Counted from the first letter of the stretch, positions 1 to 13,339 are shown. The stretch: 64,000 bases of DNA from Ulva prolifera (GCA_023078555.1 CM041198.1:832856-896855); one strand, 5' to 3'. Numbers and translations are program-made. The notes: generated by a model not told the origin, from the sequence alone.

Positions 1-1245
1 GACAGTCGGCAGTGTGCGGGATGCGGAGGCTGCTTGCCATTGCATGTGATTTAAAGTGTGATGTATCAGATTGCAAAGGCAAATGCGCAGTCTTTAGGCA
101 CAGTTTCTGCTGTACGTAGATTCGTGTTACACAATCGTTGCAGGCCTGGCACGCTCAGGCGGTTGTGCATGAGCTCCTTGTGGTGCTTCTTTCTCTTGGT
201 CGAGCTTGCCGGCATCCACTGGCCTCCACAAGGTGCTGGCGGCCATGTCCGGCAAAGTCGTAGAAGCGAAAGTGCTTCAGTGCGCGGTATCTTGCAATGT
301 TCTCATTTGTCCAACTAGCTTTGGGTGAATTAGAAGAATGTCAGAAAAACATGTGCATATCACAACGCAAGTTGCTTAATTGTGGTCGGCTTGGTGGGTC
401 CTCCTCTCACGTGCAGGTTCACTGTGGGAGGAAAATTGGTATTGCTGGATGGGTAACACAGCAGAGTTGCCCAAGGACTACGTGCGCCATCAACGGATTA
501 GGAGGACTGGTCACTGTATGGAACCATAGATCTCAAAACAGTTGTGACAAACAGCAGCACTGCAACACACCAGCTGGGATCCTGCATAGCTAGCTCAGGT
601 CGAGTCCATAACCAGAGGCATGATGTCGCACATGGCATGGGGTTTCGGCCCCGCATGTGCTGGCATATGTCCACAGAGCAGGAATGTTGCAGTTTTTGAC
701 AGTTGATTGCCATATCAAAAGAAAAACAGCACTTCATGCTCATCCTGGGCCTCTTCGTGTGTTGTTCCAAAGGTATTCATTTCCATATGTGCATCCTGAT
801 TGTACAGGCTGCACCATGGTGCAACACCCAACACTGTATCGCCGAATGATGCCAATCACACACATACGGAGCAGATGCTGAGTCCAGTTCTGGCTGGTGG
901 GTCGTGTTCGAGGGCCGAGTCTCATGCATCTTCACACGCACACACGCACACACACATCTGAGCATTTTGGCAACCGATGATGTGGGCAGCCCCTAGCCGA
1001 TCTATCGGCGCGTGCCACTGCCATCCCTGATAACCCGATCGCTTCGGGACACATACACGTCTGTGACACAGCTCCTTGTCATCGGCTGATACCTGCTGAC
1101 CGTTGTGTTCGAACTAGAATTCAAGCGTGCAGCAGGGAAGACTATCATCGGATCCCAACAGTTCGAAATCGTCCACGTTCATCGTCTTGAGCCGCTGGTG
1201 CAAGCAACTTTGTAAGAGACAGCTTTATAGCGTGTAGTCAACGCC
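1..1245. other. Sparse region, no supported gene
   Basis: I see no reading frame here that joins into a recognisable protein. A stretch near 230-290 (+) reads like a short coding exon followed by a possible GT donor, but neither an upstream nor a downstream partner exon could be found. A short (CA)n-like tract lies at about 936-955. Confidence 0.4.
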
Positions 1246-1723
1246 ATGATCTGCACTTCTGTTTTTTCGCGATCGCCAGCTCCTTGTCGTTACGGCGTGG
1301 GCCCTGGTACACAGAAACGCCCTGTGGGGCATCAGTGCAGGATGATCCTTGCCCGATCTCAAGAAGACGACAAGATATTTAATAAACCAGAATTCAAGTT
1401 TGACACGACGGCAGACGTGCCTGGTGAAGACGTGCGATACCGACCAATTCACTGAATGACAATCGATACAGGGACAGTGCGGCCAGGAAAAGGCATCAAG
1501 CATCAAAGGTAAACATGCCAAACGGGTACAGGATATGTGGGCTGGGGAGCAATGGGAACTTGTGGGCAAGGGGGTGGCTTTGCTTATTCCGGTCCTCTTG
1601 GTGGGTGGAGCTGTCGTGGGAAGCTTCGCCGCAAATACGTATAATCAAGGAGCAGAGTACGTCCAGACTACTACATTAAGTGTCCATCTGCTCATTGGAT
1701 CGCTATTTGTGACTGGTGTATGA
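1246..1723 (+). CDS. Possible small single-pass membrane protein, perhaps plastid-targeted
   Basis: I do not recognise the family. A first exon starts at ATG 1246 and encodes a basic, Ser/Arg-rich N-terminus that could be a transit peptide, then an acidic stretch ending ...DVPGED. A donor after GED and an acceptor just before GAT ATG near 1533 join in phase 0. They lead into WAGEQWELVGKG, a hydrophobic helix of about 20 residues (ALLIPVLLVGGAVVGSF) and AANTYNQGAEY. This layout, with a cleavable basic leader, short soluble segment, one membrane helix and conserved-looking aromatic/Gly tail, resembles small thylakoid membrane proteins. That is inference from composition only. The 3' end is uncertain: the frame runs to a stop at 1723, but a further exon is possible. 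It could be a chance ORF pair. Confidence 0.3.
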
Positions 1724-2401
1724 TTGTGACTGTTGCTCTCCACCTCACAATTGCGTTGCGTGCAGCTCTTACCTCGTCAGTCCTTCACAAGATCGACCCG
1801 CGCAAATTATTAAAGGGGCAGATTATGGTATTTGAGACAGCACTGCTACGCCACGCTGCGCACAGTCACGAAGTAGTGCAAGCCGAGTACCATGGTGGCC
1901 TCTTGCATTGGTACCAGAGTGCATATTCAATCTGCCCCATTCAAGGGAGGGGCCACTTATTTAGGGAAACAGATTGATTGTCAGAAGCTGTAGGGGTATA
2001 TATCGCAGTGCCTTTGTTGATAATTGCTTAAATTCAGCAACCTATGACGCTCATGCTTACAGCATTGGTGACCGATGACGTGACATGGGAACGACCACAT
2101 TAACAATCAGAACAGTGAAATCTATCACCTTTATTGTATCTCCTATGTGGCCAACTGCAGCTGACTGTTGTGGGTTTTCTTGGGGATTGTCCATCCATCA
2201 CGATTGATCACCCCATGATCAACGATGATCCCCCATGGGGGATGGGCTAGGATGGCGCATGTGAGCATTATGTGTTCACGTGCAATTCACGTGTGTTGCA
2301 GAAGTCGTACAAGGCCTGCTTTAAGCTCGGATTCCCGGGGATACACTCACTAAAATGAACGTCTCATCGTATCAAATTCAAAGCTCGCAAACTAGCAGGC
2401 C
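1724..2401. other. Intergenic, 3' side of the Sip1-like gene
   Basis: No supported gene. It contains a TTACA (TGTAA on the minus strand) near 2057-2061, which could serve as poly(A) signal for the minus-strand gene ending at 2402. Around 2195-2245 there are short nested repeats of GATCA/CCCATG type of unknown meaning. Confidence 0.4.
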
Positions 2402-5400
2402 CTAGAATTCGATCCGTACTGCATGGTCCACCCCACTGCTCAGCGTACTCGCTGCCACATCTACACGCACAGTGTCCCGGTCAAATCTCCACCCATGCTC
2501 ATCCCCGTCAGATAGCAGAACCCCATCCACCTCGACGCGGTTCGGCTTTTGCGTACAGTACATCAGCAACGACCCCTCACCCCGCAGCTCGACAGTCAGC
2601 ACTGCCCCAACGTATCGAACATCCTCGATTGCACCCCCACAATTCAGCATATTCGCCAGACCCAGCACAGCATGCTCTACGCCAGCCGCGCTGCGGACGA
2701 TCGGTGCGAGTGTCAGCACGTCCGCATCGGCGGGGTTCACGCGCACACATGCCGTGTGATCTGCTTCGTCGACCACCAGAACCTCGTCCGTGAGATGCCG
2801 GTATATGGCTGTGCGCTGTGTGCTATTGCAGCCGCCCGCCTGCAGCCGCTCGGCCACAGCAGGTAGCGTCGGTACGTCTGTGTCACGGACCCGGGCCCAC
2901 AGCGGTTCAAGCGGCGCGCGGCCAAGGTTGAACCGGCGTGTCTCGCGGTCCCAGAAGGCCCCCTGTAAGTGGAAGACACCCACGACGCCTGTGTACTCAT
3001 TCTCTGACCATACCTGCACGCACAGTCCGGTTGTTCCAGGCTGATCATGCAAAAATATTCCAATTCTCTGAGGCTGTGCATGAACTGCAGTCACTTTGAA
3101 CCAACAATGACAACAACATCAAGCACAAACTGCATCAGGATGACTGTGCAGTCCTGCCCGCAGCAGGCCCAGGCCACGTCCAGCAGTTTTGAGTGGCGCA
3201 GCTACAGCTGCAGGCAAAGCAATGTACTCGAGCTGCTGTAGATGCACACACGTCAGTGAGTCCGACATGCAATGCAGAGTGCCCTCTTGCACAAGCGGTC
3301 AGCATAAATTACAGGAATTCTCAAGCGCAGCACACCTTCAGCAGAGTCTCGCCGTCACGCATCGGGTCCCGGAAAATGCAGTCCGCGGTCGGCAGGCCCG
3401 GCCGCTGCGCCCGCAGCACGCTGCCGTCGCGCAGCACGAGGCGGCGCAGCACGGCAAAGTCATGGCGACCGACCTTGTCACTGACATACACTGGCCCGCC
3501 GCTCACGGCCCGTGCGCACGCATGCAGGTGCGCCGCTGGGTGCATGCTCTGAAACATGTCCCAGTCTGGCTGGCAGATGACGCTGAGGAACAGCGAGTTG
3601 AATGCACACGCGGCGACGTGTGGCGTAGTGCTCGCAGGCTCGCGCGGGTAGAAGTCATCAGACACACGCATGAGCGCGGAGTCTCGCATCTGGTATATGT
3701 TCTCTGTCGAGTGGCACATGCAGTTGATTGCATGGTTGCCAGGGAAGTGGGTGGAGATTGAATCCTCCAATGCGCCGTGAAAGTTGCGCGCTAGCGCTGG
3801 CCCGCCACCAGTGACGCTCCCAACCAGGCCGAGCCCCGCCTGGCAGTCCACCTGCACAGCAGCGAGCTCTGCAGCAGCTCCACTCGATCGCCTCTCTTGT
3901 CGCACTGTGTCAGACACCCCGACATGGCATCGTGCATGCACACCGTGGCCAGTCTTGGTGTTGCTTGACCGATCAGTGCTTCCCATTCAGTCAGGCAGGA
4001 AGCACAGACGCAGGGGCCAGCCGGGGTAGCTCGGCATACCACACCACCTCAATCAAGCAGTCACACCTTGACGCCGTCCACTCCAGACGCAGCCAGGTAG
4101 CTATGCATGCGGGTGTACAGCTCGCTCGCGTCGTCCACGACGCCGATGCCCGCAAGCACTGCGGGGTTCCACAGCATCGCGGGCTCGATCTCGCGGAGGC
4201 CCTCTGTCGGCTCGGGGTACACGATGCGGCCGCCGAGGCTCTCAAACTCCTTCACCGACGGCATCACGCCACCCCAGTAAGCCGGCAGGCCGTGCCAGCA
4301 GTAGACAAATTTCACGCCGTACGTCGAGCGGAAGTCCGACACGACAGAGTTGAAGTCCTGGCTCTCTGCAAGCCACGCTCGCTGCTCTGGGCCGGAGTTT
4401 GGCGTGGAGAACTTGCCATTGGCCTTTACGGAGATGAGCCGCTTGGTGAAGTCGCCAGAGGCGCGGAAGAATGACAGCATGCCGCCTTTGAAGGGGCCTC
4501 GCGCGAGCTTCTTGAATAGATTTACTGGCCAGGTGTATGGCCCTGCGGGATCAACGACCGACTGATAAAAGAACAGGAAGAGGACCTGCATCACGGGCAC
4601 AGCAGTGACCTTGGTGGACGGACGCTGGCCATACTGGGCTTTCTGGATGCCGGTGCATCAGCTGGCGCATGCGTGAGCAGTCTGCCACAGTGATGGTGCT
4701 CCAGTGATCAAATTGCTGCCAAGATGCGATCGTAGGCCAACAGCTCTGCACGGACGAGTGAAGGCCTCGAGACAGTACATACAGCAGCTTTGCTTGATCA
4801 ACATGATTGCCTGGAGGACGTTCGCTGACAAGGGCACCAGGGTGGGGGTTGCTGGGCTAGAGAGAGGGCAGGGCTTGCATCCAGGTGCTGGCAATGCGAG
4901 GCAGGAGCGAACCTGGGCAACGCCAAGGCCCCAGCCTGCTACCCTCTGCAGTAGCCGTGCCCACAGACCAGCTTCCTGGGGCTGCTCGGCAAGCTTGATG
5001 ATCGTGCGCTCGATATCGGGAATTTGCATCTTGCTCTTCTTACGGAACTCATCAATCTGGTTCAGCATCTCAGTTTTGCTCTCGTCTGTCACTTGGTCAC
5101 GACTGCGCAGCTCCTGGCGCAGGTTGTCACCGTACTCTGCAAATGTGAATGATGGCTGACATAAATCCTGCGTGAAACGATTGATTTGGCTTGCATGCGA
5201 GGAACGAAACACACCAGCGTCAGCCAGAGCAGGCATGGTCATCATCAGTTCTGAGCCACCCGAGAGGGCATCAGCATACGACGACAGCACGGTTTGCTCG
5301 GCTTGATCAAACTCGTCCTCAAGGACTGCCATGGACACAGAAGACACATTCATCTTTCGGAGCGCCTTGGTGGTAATTGCCTCTGCACAACAAGTGCACG

Positions 5401-8400
5401 GTCACGCAGGACACTTCAAGAAAAGCTGGTCGCCAAATGAACCTGGCAAGAGGACGCTTCCGGCATAACAGCAATATGTATATTGTAGAAATGACAGCCT
5501 GGTCTTTTCACATGATGACAGCTGTCAACCTTGACGTCTTCCATGCTAGATGCTGCATCAAGAGCAAATCTTGAGCCCCCAGTAGTGCGCATGCGAACAT
5601 CAACCAGACGCTTGCATGAAGTACCAGCCCGCAGGGAGTTGAACCTAAACCGCCACGGCAGTGGCAAGTTTCAACATAAGTGTGGCCAAACACTGACACC
5701 ATCTGGCCGACCTTGGCACAGTGGGACATTGTGGCCACACTGCATAAAAATCATTCGGCAGAGACGATTCACCCAGTGCTACCACAGGAAACCTTGTGAC
5801 CATGAAAATGCAGTCACATATGCTGTGCATGTTAATGAGCATTATCTTACCTTCATAGTCCTCATCCACCTGTGTCATTTGCCAGCCATCATCTATGATT
5901 AGTGTTTGTGGGCGGATGCCACCCTTGTGAAGGCTAGCCAGGCCCTCACTCACACCCTGCATCAGGCGATCAGAGTTCAGCGTGATCGCCGCTGGCTGTC
6001 GCGGTCATTACTTGTACATGCATCAGCACCGTAGGCATACCTCTGCACTAACTCCACTGTAGAATGCATCCCATGTACACCATCCAAAGCCATTCATGCA
6101 ATCTGGCAGTTTCTTTTCTGTCCGCGGCCGAGCCTTGCCGGAGAGCTTAGCCGCCTTCGTCACAGCTTTTTCAATCAGTTCATAGATGTCCCGTCCAGAT
6201 GACACCAGTGCCACACTTGGCCAGTCGCAAGATTTGACAGCTGGATCTCCACTTTCGATTCGTAGAATAGCATCTGATGACACAGGTTGCAAAAGCCTGC
6301 AGAGTTTGGCTGGACCTTACAAAAGGACCTAGTGCCTGAACTTTTGCGCAAGTGAGCTTGCGTTCGATGCACTCGGCAACGCCTCATAAACACAGGGTTG
6401 TGGCGATGTTCCCGGCAGCGTGCGATGTGCAAAAGAAAGCAGTACTCTCCACAACGCATGGGCAGGTTTGACTGTGCCGTGTGGTACACATGTCAACGCA
6501 ATGGACTGCCCATCATTTGACCTCATACACCGTGATACTACATAGGAATGGAAGAATAACAAGCCGAATAGGTGTTGTTGCTTCTTAACCAGGATTTGCT
6601 TCGCCTCGGAGGAGCACATGCTGCTGTACAAATTGTGCACCCTGTACACGTGGCGTCGGCACGGTTCCATGCATTAGCATTGGTCGCACATAGCATTCAG
6701 CGGTGGACGCCAATTCAAGCCATCTGACGTCAATCAGCACGAATTCCTCCGCCCAGCGTACACTACTGTGTGCCACATTGATGTTCTTCGAGTGCGTGCA
6801 GATTTCCGCTCTGAAATCGACCACCAGAGAAAGTGCAGGGGAGAACACATTTACACAACATGGAGCTGACGCTTCCATCAAAGCGTTCTAGAAATTTCGA
6901 CGATGCGGTTACCGACACTGCGACACTGCGCAGGTTGAATCGCTCCGCTTGGAATCGGTACGTGCCGTAGACATCGCGACCTCCGGCCTATTGTGAGAAT
7001 TTCTGTAAAACAGCTGACGTGCAGGACTGACGTTGGCATCACTGGTTTAGAGCGTATAATAGATGTTCAAGCGCTGAAGGTAGGTTCCAATGGTACGGGA
7101 AATAATCTCAGTCGGGGCGCGCGGTGGTTGTTTTTGACATGAACCTGCGATACAGATCAACGATTTGGAGAAGGGTTTGAATGATCTTAAGGAGAAAAGC
7201 CAACGTAACGAATGGGCCAGCAGAGAGCTTGGCCGCATCATGGAATCGAATGCGAAGTGGAAAGAACACTGTGATGAGTTGCAGACACGGTTGCGATCAG
7301 AAGGTAAAACCAGGTTACGGCGAGAACACGAGTTGCAACTCAAGATCGCAGAGAGCGAGCAGCAAGTGACAGCACTGCTACATGCACAGGTCTGCCAGCT
7401 GCAATTACACTTTCTCCAGCAATGGAACATGGCCATATATTCACATTCCAAAATGATTAATGCAGAGCGACCAGCAGATGGAGTTGACAGCGGTAAAGAC
7501 AAGACTCGTGACAGCACAAGCGCAATTGGAAGGTGCAACCCTGCAACAGTGGAACTCGGATCGGATGCAGGGAACACAGCCAGTCGACACCTCAAGAGAG
7601 TTACTGTCAGCCAGAGCAAGCCTGTCGACGCTGCGGAAAGAGCTGCACAAAACGCGTGCACGGATGGTATGTGCATGAGCTGCCGTTGACTTGGGGCACA
7701 TACGAGTTGCAAATGGTGGGCTAGAGTGAGCGAGTCGGCTTGCAGGCTGGAATTGAAACCGAGCTGGTCCAAGCAACGGAGAAATTGTCTAAACATGACA
7801 TTGAAATAGATACACAACAGCGTCATCAGGAACTGCTTCAGTCCAAGCTTCGTGCACTGGAATGTGATGCTGCGGAAGCTTCTGCCGCAAAAACAGAGCT
7901 CATGGAAGCGCGCAAGCAGATTCAGAAGCTGCTTGAGCAAACGTCACAGGCAGATGATCAGGAGCAACTGAAGGAGCGATTACGCATCACGCAAGCTGCA
8001 AGCCAGGCCCAGCAAGTACGCATGCAGCACCGATGCAATAGCCTTGGGACACTATGCTTATATCATCATGCGAGCCTATGAGTGACCACCGTAGTCCGCA
8101 CTGTAGGTGAAGCTCGAAGCTATGGCTGAAGAACAGTATCGGAATATTAATTGGGATTCAGAAAGAAATGAGTTGCAGGCTGAGATCTCAAATCTGCAGC
8201 ATGCGCTCAATGACTTGCAGAGTGCAACAGGTGTACAAGATGTTCGCCATGTCTTGCAAGGTTATCAAACCCGTGAGGTCCAACTGGAACAGAAAGTGCA
8301 GCAGTTGATGACAGAGTTGCAGCACCTCAAGCACAAATCTCAGTCCATGTCCACTGAAGTTGCCAGTGTTCAAGATGAGAGAAACGTGTGCTCCGGAGTG

Positions 8401-10314
8401 CTTCTCAACATGGTGCTGAATATGGAATTCAGCTCATCCCTCTGTCATGTGCAGGAACTGGCTCGTACAGCTCAAGCTGCCACATCCCAGGTTGAATCAC
8501 TCGTAGCTGGACACGCATTGTTGCAAAAAGAGGTAGACTTCTTGAATGATCGACTGAAGTTGCATATGACTGCATTCACCTCTCTGACTGAACAAGAGAT
8601 ACCAGCCATGTCAAAGCCAGAGCAATTCAGCGAGCTGTGTTTGGCTCTCAAAGAGACAAAGGCAGCTCAAGCCAGATTGCTTCAACAGAACAAGGTGTGG
8701 TCACCTTGTCTGACCAGGTATACTGTTCCTAATCTGGTTTGTTTATGAGCTGTGTGTACAAGAACTTGACAGCTCTTCACCACTCAGGCAAAGCTTATGA
8801 ATGCAGAAAATGGAAGGGGATTGCCAAGCAGCGCATCAAGCCAAGGTAGTTGTGAGGCAAGAGCTTAGAGCTACACAGAAAATATTGCAGGAAATCAAGG
8901 CACAAGCCAAAGATGATAGCCTAAAACATAAGAAAGCTTTGGCACAACAGAGTAGCCAGGATGCACAACCTGAGGACACCCACTCGTCTGTCCGCAGGTA
9001 CGGCCATTCTATTGTGCCCGTTGCACAACAGGCAGCAGGAGGTGGTTGTGGTTTAGCAATGCCTTGTTTAATTAAATGAACATGTATTTGTTTGCTGCAG
9101 AGAGTATCTGGAGCATCAGCTAGAAGTCGTGCTTTCAGAGAACGAACAGCTACGGACAGAATGCCGAGAGCTGCACACTCAACTGTGCGGTTCATCACCA
9201 AATAATGCCACAGATGACAAGGCCAGCTTGCTGCAGCAGGCTGAACTCACAGTCGCAAAACAGACTGTGGAGGACTATCGCACTCGCCTGGACAAGCTTG
9301 GCCAGTTCTTTGTCCAGAACTCAGAGCAATTCAGGATGGCAGTACAAGCGCTGCTAGGCTGGAAGTGTGCTTCAGCTTATAAACTTGCTTATACTGTATG
9401 ATGCTACAAAAACCAAATAGGAACTGATTGTACGGAGTTCCTGCAGTGTTGTCTTGAGGAAGCAAGTGGGCGACAGCTGCTCGGGCGTGGTTGAGTTGAG
9501 CCTGAGATCGGGAAAAGGCAAGGTGCATCATTTGAAGGTTTCCATGGATGATGTGAACAAATACTCATTGACTGAGATCCCAGCGTGGGTACATCACATC
9601 GATGAGCATGATGGTGTTGTTAAAGAGTACAACAGCCATCGCAGTCTTCCACGCCTGCTTGCGAGTGTCCTGCTGGCTGAGGCCACACCACAAGAGCCGT
9701 CAAAGTAGTTGGTCACATCTTTTGCCTCACCTGACTGAGGCGTGTCGTACCTAATTGATGAAAGTGAATCTCATTGCAGCTGGCTTTGTAATGAAAGCTG
9801 CCTTATCCCTTCTGAAAAGGTTCACACAAGCTGATAACACACCTGTCACGATCAGCTTTCAGCGTTGCGCGAAAGTCTCCACAAATGAGTGGCAGGACGA
9901 TGGAGTAGACCCCGTGATCTTCATGCTCGAGCAGTAAAAACTGCGTCTCGGTTGGTAGCTGATCCATGCTTGTGCCCCATTCTGGTGTCATCCACCAAAG
10001 CTTATTCCGCGCACAGGCCATCCACCTCGTGCAGCACACCTGAATGCATGACAAATGTGGTATTCTTCTGATATTGCAGGCGACACACAGACACAGGTCA
10101 GCAATGGGACACTGGTAGGAAGGCGCACCTGGCCCAGATTGATGTCAACAGATGCAACCGGTGAATCGGTGCTGTATCCCAAAATTATGTCATTATCTGC
10201 GTCCACGGTGTGCTTGATGCCTTTTGACAGACGTTTGATGACGGGTAAACTGACATCATTGAGGAGGACTGAATCGTGCTGCATCGATAGCGCAAGATCT
10301 GCTAGACCTTCCAT
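2402..10314 (-). CDS. Seed-imbibition/raffinose-synthase family protein (GH36-type alpha-galactosidase or galactosyltransferase)
   Basis: The eight exons are 10314-10129, 10039-9826, 6273-6041, 5956-5851, 5325-4913, 4585-4067, 3851-3336 and 3013-2402. They join in phase to 932 aa. Family hallmarks appear in order: KLWWMTP and METQFLL-like PTETQFLLLE (N-terminal domain), ESGDPAVK, FGWCTWDAFY (~198), IIDDGWQ (~235), WHGLPAYWGG (~490), GVK|VDCQ with the presumed nucleophile Asp ~559 split from its Lys by an intron, RVSDDFYP with the acid/base Asp ~622, and a C-terminal VWSENEYTGVVGVFHLQGAFW sandwich domain. The family acts on raffinose-series galactosides by hydrolysis or galactosyl transfer; which of these occurs here cannot be told from sequence. 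Two oddities stand out. About 230 extra residues with a hydrophobic patch lie between DDGWQ and WHGLPAYWGG. Intron 2 (9825-6274) contains a whole gene on the other strand. The start ATG 10314 is the first in-frame one that gives a compact N-terminus. Confidence 0.88.
6860..9708 (+). CDS. MAD1: MAD1-like spindle assembly checkpoint coiled-coil protein, nested in an intron
   Basis: Nine exons (6860-6961, 7156-7389, 7466-7666, 7746-8015, 8107-8385, 8455-8694, 8807-8997, 9101-9364, 9447-9708) join in phase to exactly 680 aa, close to the usual MAD1 length of about 700. The short N-terminus is basic (LPSKRSRN). Residues ~30-560 are nearly continuous coiled coil rich in Glu, Gln and Leu. The C-terminus has the MAD1-type globular fold pattern: NSEQFRMAVQALLGW matches the family's F-R-EA-LFG-(W/Y) helix, and a final KEYNSHRSLPRLLASVLL matches the family's (N/D)SIPAFLSALTL segment. 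MAD1 recruits MAD2 to unattached kinetochores and sits at nuclear pores. The assignment rests on these C-terminal motifs and the architecture, since coiled coil alone is not diagnostic. The whole gene lies on the opposite strand inside intron 2 of the Sip1-like gene. Confidence 0.72.
9787..9791 (+). promoter_or_regulatory. Poly(A) signal TGTAA of the MAD1-like gene
   Basis: TGTAA lies 79 bases past the stop codon. This is the standard chlorophyte polyadenylation signal. It falls just inside the host gene's intron, 35 bases before that gene's exon 2 (which ends at 9826 on the minus strand). Confidence 0.55.
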
Positions 10315-12235
10315 GCTGTAAGTTTCTTGCTGGATTCTCTGCTCTTGTAGAGTAGCTACAGAGAGCAATCACATCAAGTCTGGAAGACCTTGTATCTGAT
10401 GGAGCAACTGAACACAGTTGTAGAACATGTTGATGCAGGGCAGACAACCATCCGCGCACATGGGATTCGCACCACACACTTGCAGCTCACGATTTCCAAC
10501 AGACTTGCCTGCTTGTCTTGGACCAAGACCAGAAAACGCGAGTCCTATGAGACGATGCGAGCTGGCGTGCGCAAGGCTGCACGCAACAACTGTGTTGGAG
10601 CAACGCAATGACCTTTGTGATGGATAAATTGATCAAGGAGAGGATCGTTCAGCAATGCTCACGTGCGAAGCTTACGAAACGCCTTGACAAATTTGCGTTG
10701 GTTTTATGGTCTTGGCACGCGCATGCGTCAGCAGCAGTGCCGAACCATGATCAAGGCCATTGTGAGACATGACCACGGTACAGAGCAGACGATAGCATTG
10801 AATCGGCAGCTCTAGTCAGCAAAGGTCGCCAACAGGCCACTAAGCGTGTTTTTGAGCCCAGTGCTAAAGCAATCCGGCGTGAGTGCAACGTGGCGACAGG
10901 ACGCTTGAACATGAGTCTACTTCGTTTTGCTGGAAAGAGCTGATGTCCTCCACTGCAGATCTCTACCTGGAACCTGGTGTACTACGGCACCTAATATTAC
11001 ATGGCCGTACCGGTCCGTTGTGGTGGCTTTATGCCTCGCGCAGTTCGGCTTGACGACTCCGGGCATCGCGCTTAGATCAGGCTGATGACGCTATCTTTAC
11101 GCACCAGATGATTGTTTCAGGTTCTAGCAGCGCAAGTCAGGAGGAAAGGCGGCAGCGACCAGCGAACGTGACACAGCGAATGTGCACTACCGGCTCCAGT
11201 GAAAGCAACCACCGGGGCGCCCGTCTTGTTCACGTCGCTGGATGTCGCAGCCACTGTGCATGGTATAGTGTTCTTCCCATTATGCTGTACTTGACCGACT
11301 GTGGCCGTGTTCCATACGTATCAAATGGGAAACGTGCATGCATGGGGCTCGCCGACACGTGTCTCGATGAGCAGTCTCATTTGCAGCTGGGCAGCCGACC
11401 GCGCACACGTGAACGGCAGACATGCACCGCACATGCACAACCAAAACATTTGTCAGTTTGGAGGCAATTGATCTGCCTTGCGCTGTGATCCAGCCCCCTC
11501 CCCCCCTTGCCATTTTACGTGCAGCACGTTGACGTCTACTACCTGAATACTACCTGCATAATCTCCCCACTTCTGTCGATTGGGATCCACTCACAAGGTC
11601 TTTGGCACTCGAAGGACGTTGAATGTTTGGGGACTTGTGGCCAATGCGTCCGCTGCAGTAAACACGTCGACGCTTTACCGCCACACGCAAATGGCCACGT
11701 CTCACCACTGACTCACAAGCCTTCAATTTTCAGCGCATCGTAAGGTCCAGAGCCACCCGAAGCATCCCTGTGGACTTCTTTATAGCGGAACGAACTTGCC
11801 TACGCGAGCAGGAAGGCAGGCTGCACATGCTGCCTGCTGCGTCAGCGAAGCTGCGTGACGTTTGCACCTGGCATCGCCCAACGCAGACACGCATACGAGC
11901 CTTGCGGCGTGCGGCCAAGCGGGTTCTTCCCCAGCGCAGATGTCCTGCAAGTACCGGAGCCGGGAGACAGGCACGTATACATTCTTTATGCAGCTAGACC
12001 AGGGGGGGTGGTGGCTGACATTTTGGGCTGGCGTCCCCGCAGTGGCTGCAGCGAGTGGTGCCTTTGGGCCAGTGAGTGGCCACTCTCGCGTGGCCGTGGA
12101 GAACACACCAATCAGATCTGCAAGCACCTCGGGGGGTGGTGGGCTGGCTGCCTATGGGCGGCGGAGCGGCTGCAGCCATGGTGTGCAGAGGCAGGTGCAC
12201 AGCAGTCAGTGCAACAAGGACAATGCCAGAGGGGC

Positions 12236-12560
12236 AGGTAGCACCACAGGGCACAAACGCACCCTCGCAACCACCAGCACGCAACACAGACCAGCATACC
12301 CATACTCCCGCACAGGCTAGCACCCACCCCTGCCAAAAGCCATGCGCACACAGGCGCCAACACCCACAACAACCCATGCACATCTACCCACACCCCCCGG
12401 CTCGGCATCATCGCACCCGAGGCACAAGCAGCCCAAGTTGCAGAACCAAGCACACACAGCCACCCATAACAACCCTGGGGAGGTCCCAGCCTCCCCCAGC
12501 GAAACCCACCCCGACCCTCACCAGGCCCCCATACCCATACCTCCCCCCGTACCCAGGCCC
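12236..12560 (+). repeat. Dispersed repeat, GTAGCACC family, C/A-rich copy
   Basis: Starts with GGCAGGTAGCACCACAGGGC and continues as a C/A-rich tract that includes AACACAGACCAGCA. The same opening is seen at 42788, and related openings are at 13389, 22120 and 41424. The right-hand boundary is not sharp. Confidence 0.5.
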
Positions 12561-13339
12561 CTGTGATGGGCTTGTCCAATGTAGACTTTGCCGTATACGC
12601 CCGGCTACGGCTGCGTACTGCCACACCTCAGCGAAGACAGTGGCTGCCCCGGAGGTAGCAGCGATGCCAAGTGATCAGTGGGGGGCCGTCGCCGCGCACC
12701 ACATCCTGCTCATGGAGATGTGGTGCTGCGTCATCGTGCGCTGTGGCACCACTTTGGCAGTGGATTCACACCGGAGCAAGCTCCCCTGGGGCCTCAGCTG
12801 CATGCGCCCGCTTCCTGTCACGACGCCTAGGCTTGTGCCACCGGCACCCTCACAGCTGCTCCTGCACGCCTGGACGCCGCTGGTTCCGCAACGTCTGACA
12901 CACTGGCTCCTCCCGCCTCCCCCAGCGCGTTCCCTACTGCAGGCTCCGTTCCACACAGCAGCCTAGCCTGACTCCCTGGCCGCTCACTCCTTAGCTGCCC
13001 TTGCCTCGGCCGCGCTCGCTCTCTGTTATTGACGGCGCCCGGGCACCCTCCCCTCTCAAACATGCTGCCGATCGCACATCCTCTGTAGGTGCTTTGCAGA
13101 AATCTGGAGGCGCCCCCCCTTGTTGCGCATGCCAAACCTCCACCACGCAAGGTGCAGGGGGCCCCATCACTCACCTTCAGCTTCGGCAGGTACGCGGGGC
13201 GGAGCAGCAGCCGCATCAGTTGGCGCCCCGTCAGAGGCGCTTGGTAACTCTAAGGTCTGGTGGTGAGGAGGCAGGCACCACGTTTCAGTCGAGAGTGGCG
13301 GACGGGCGAAGAGAGAGTGGGTTTGTGCACCGCCTTGCA

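Noticed and set aside
2402-10314. Treating the minus-strand enzyme as two genes, split by the MAD1-like gene
   Set aside because: Exons 10039-9826 and 6273-6041 join in matching phase and restore the family's GDFRATL...ESGDPAVK order, and the eight exons sum to an uninterrupted 932 codons.
12076-12966. 296-codon Pro/Thr/His-rich open frame
   Set aside because: It is the consequence of the C/A-rich repeat tract, which leaves several frames open at once; no domain is seen.
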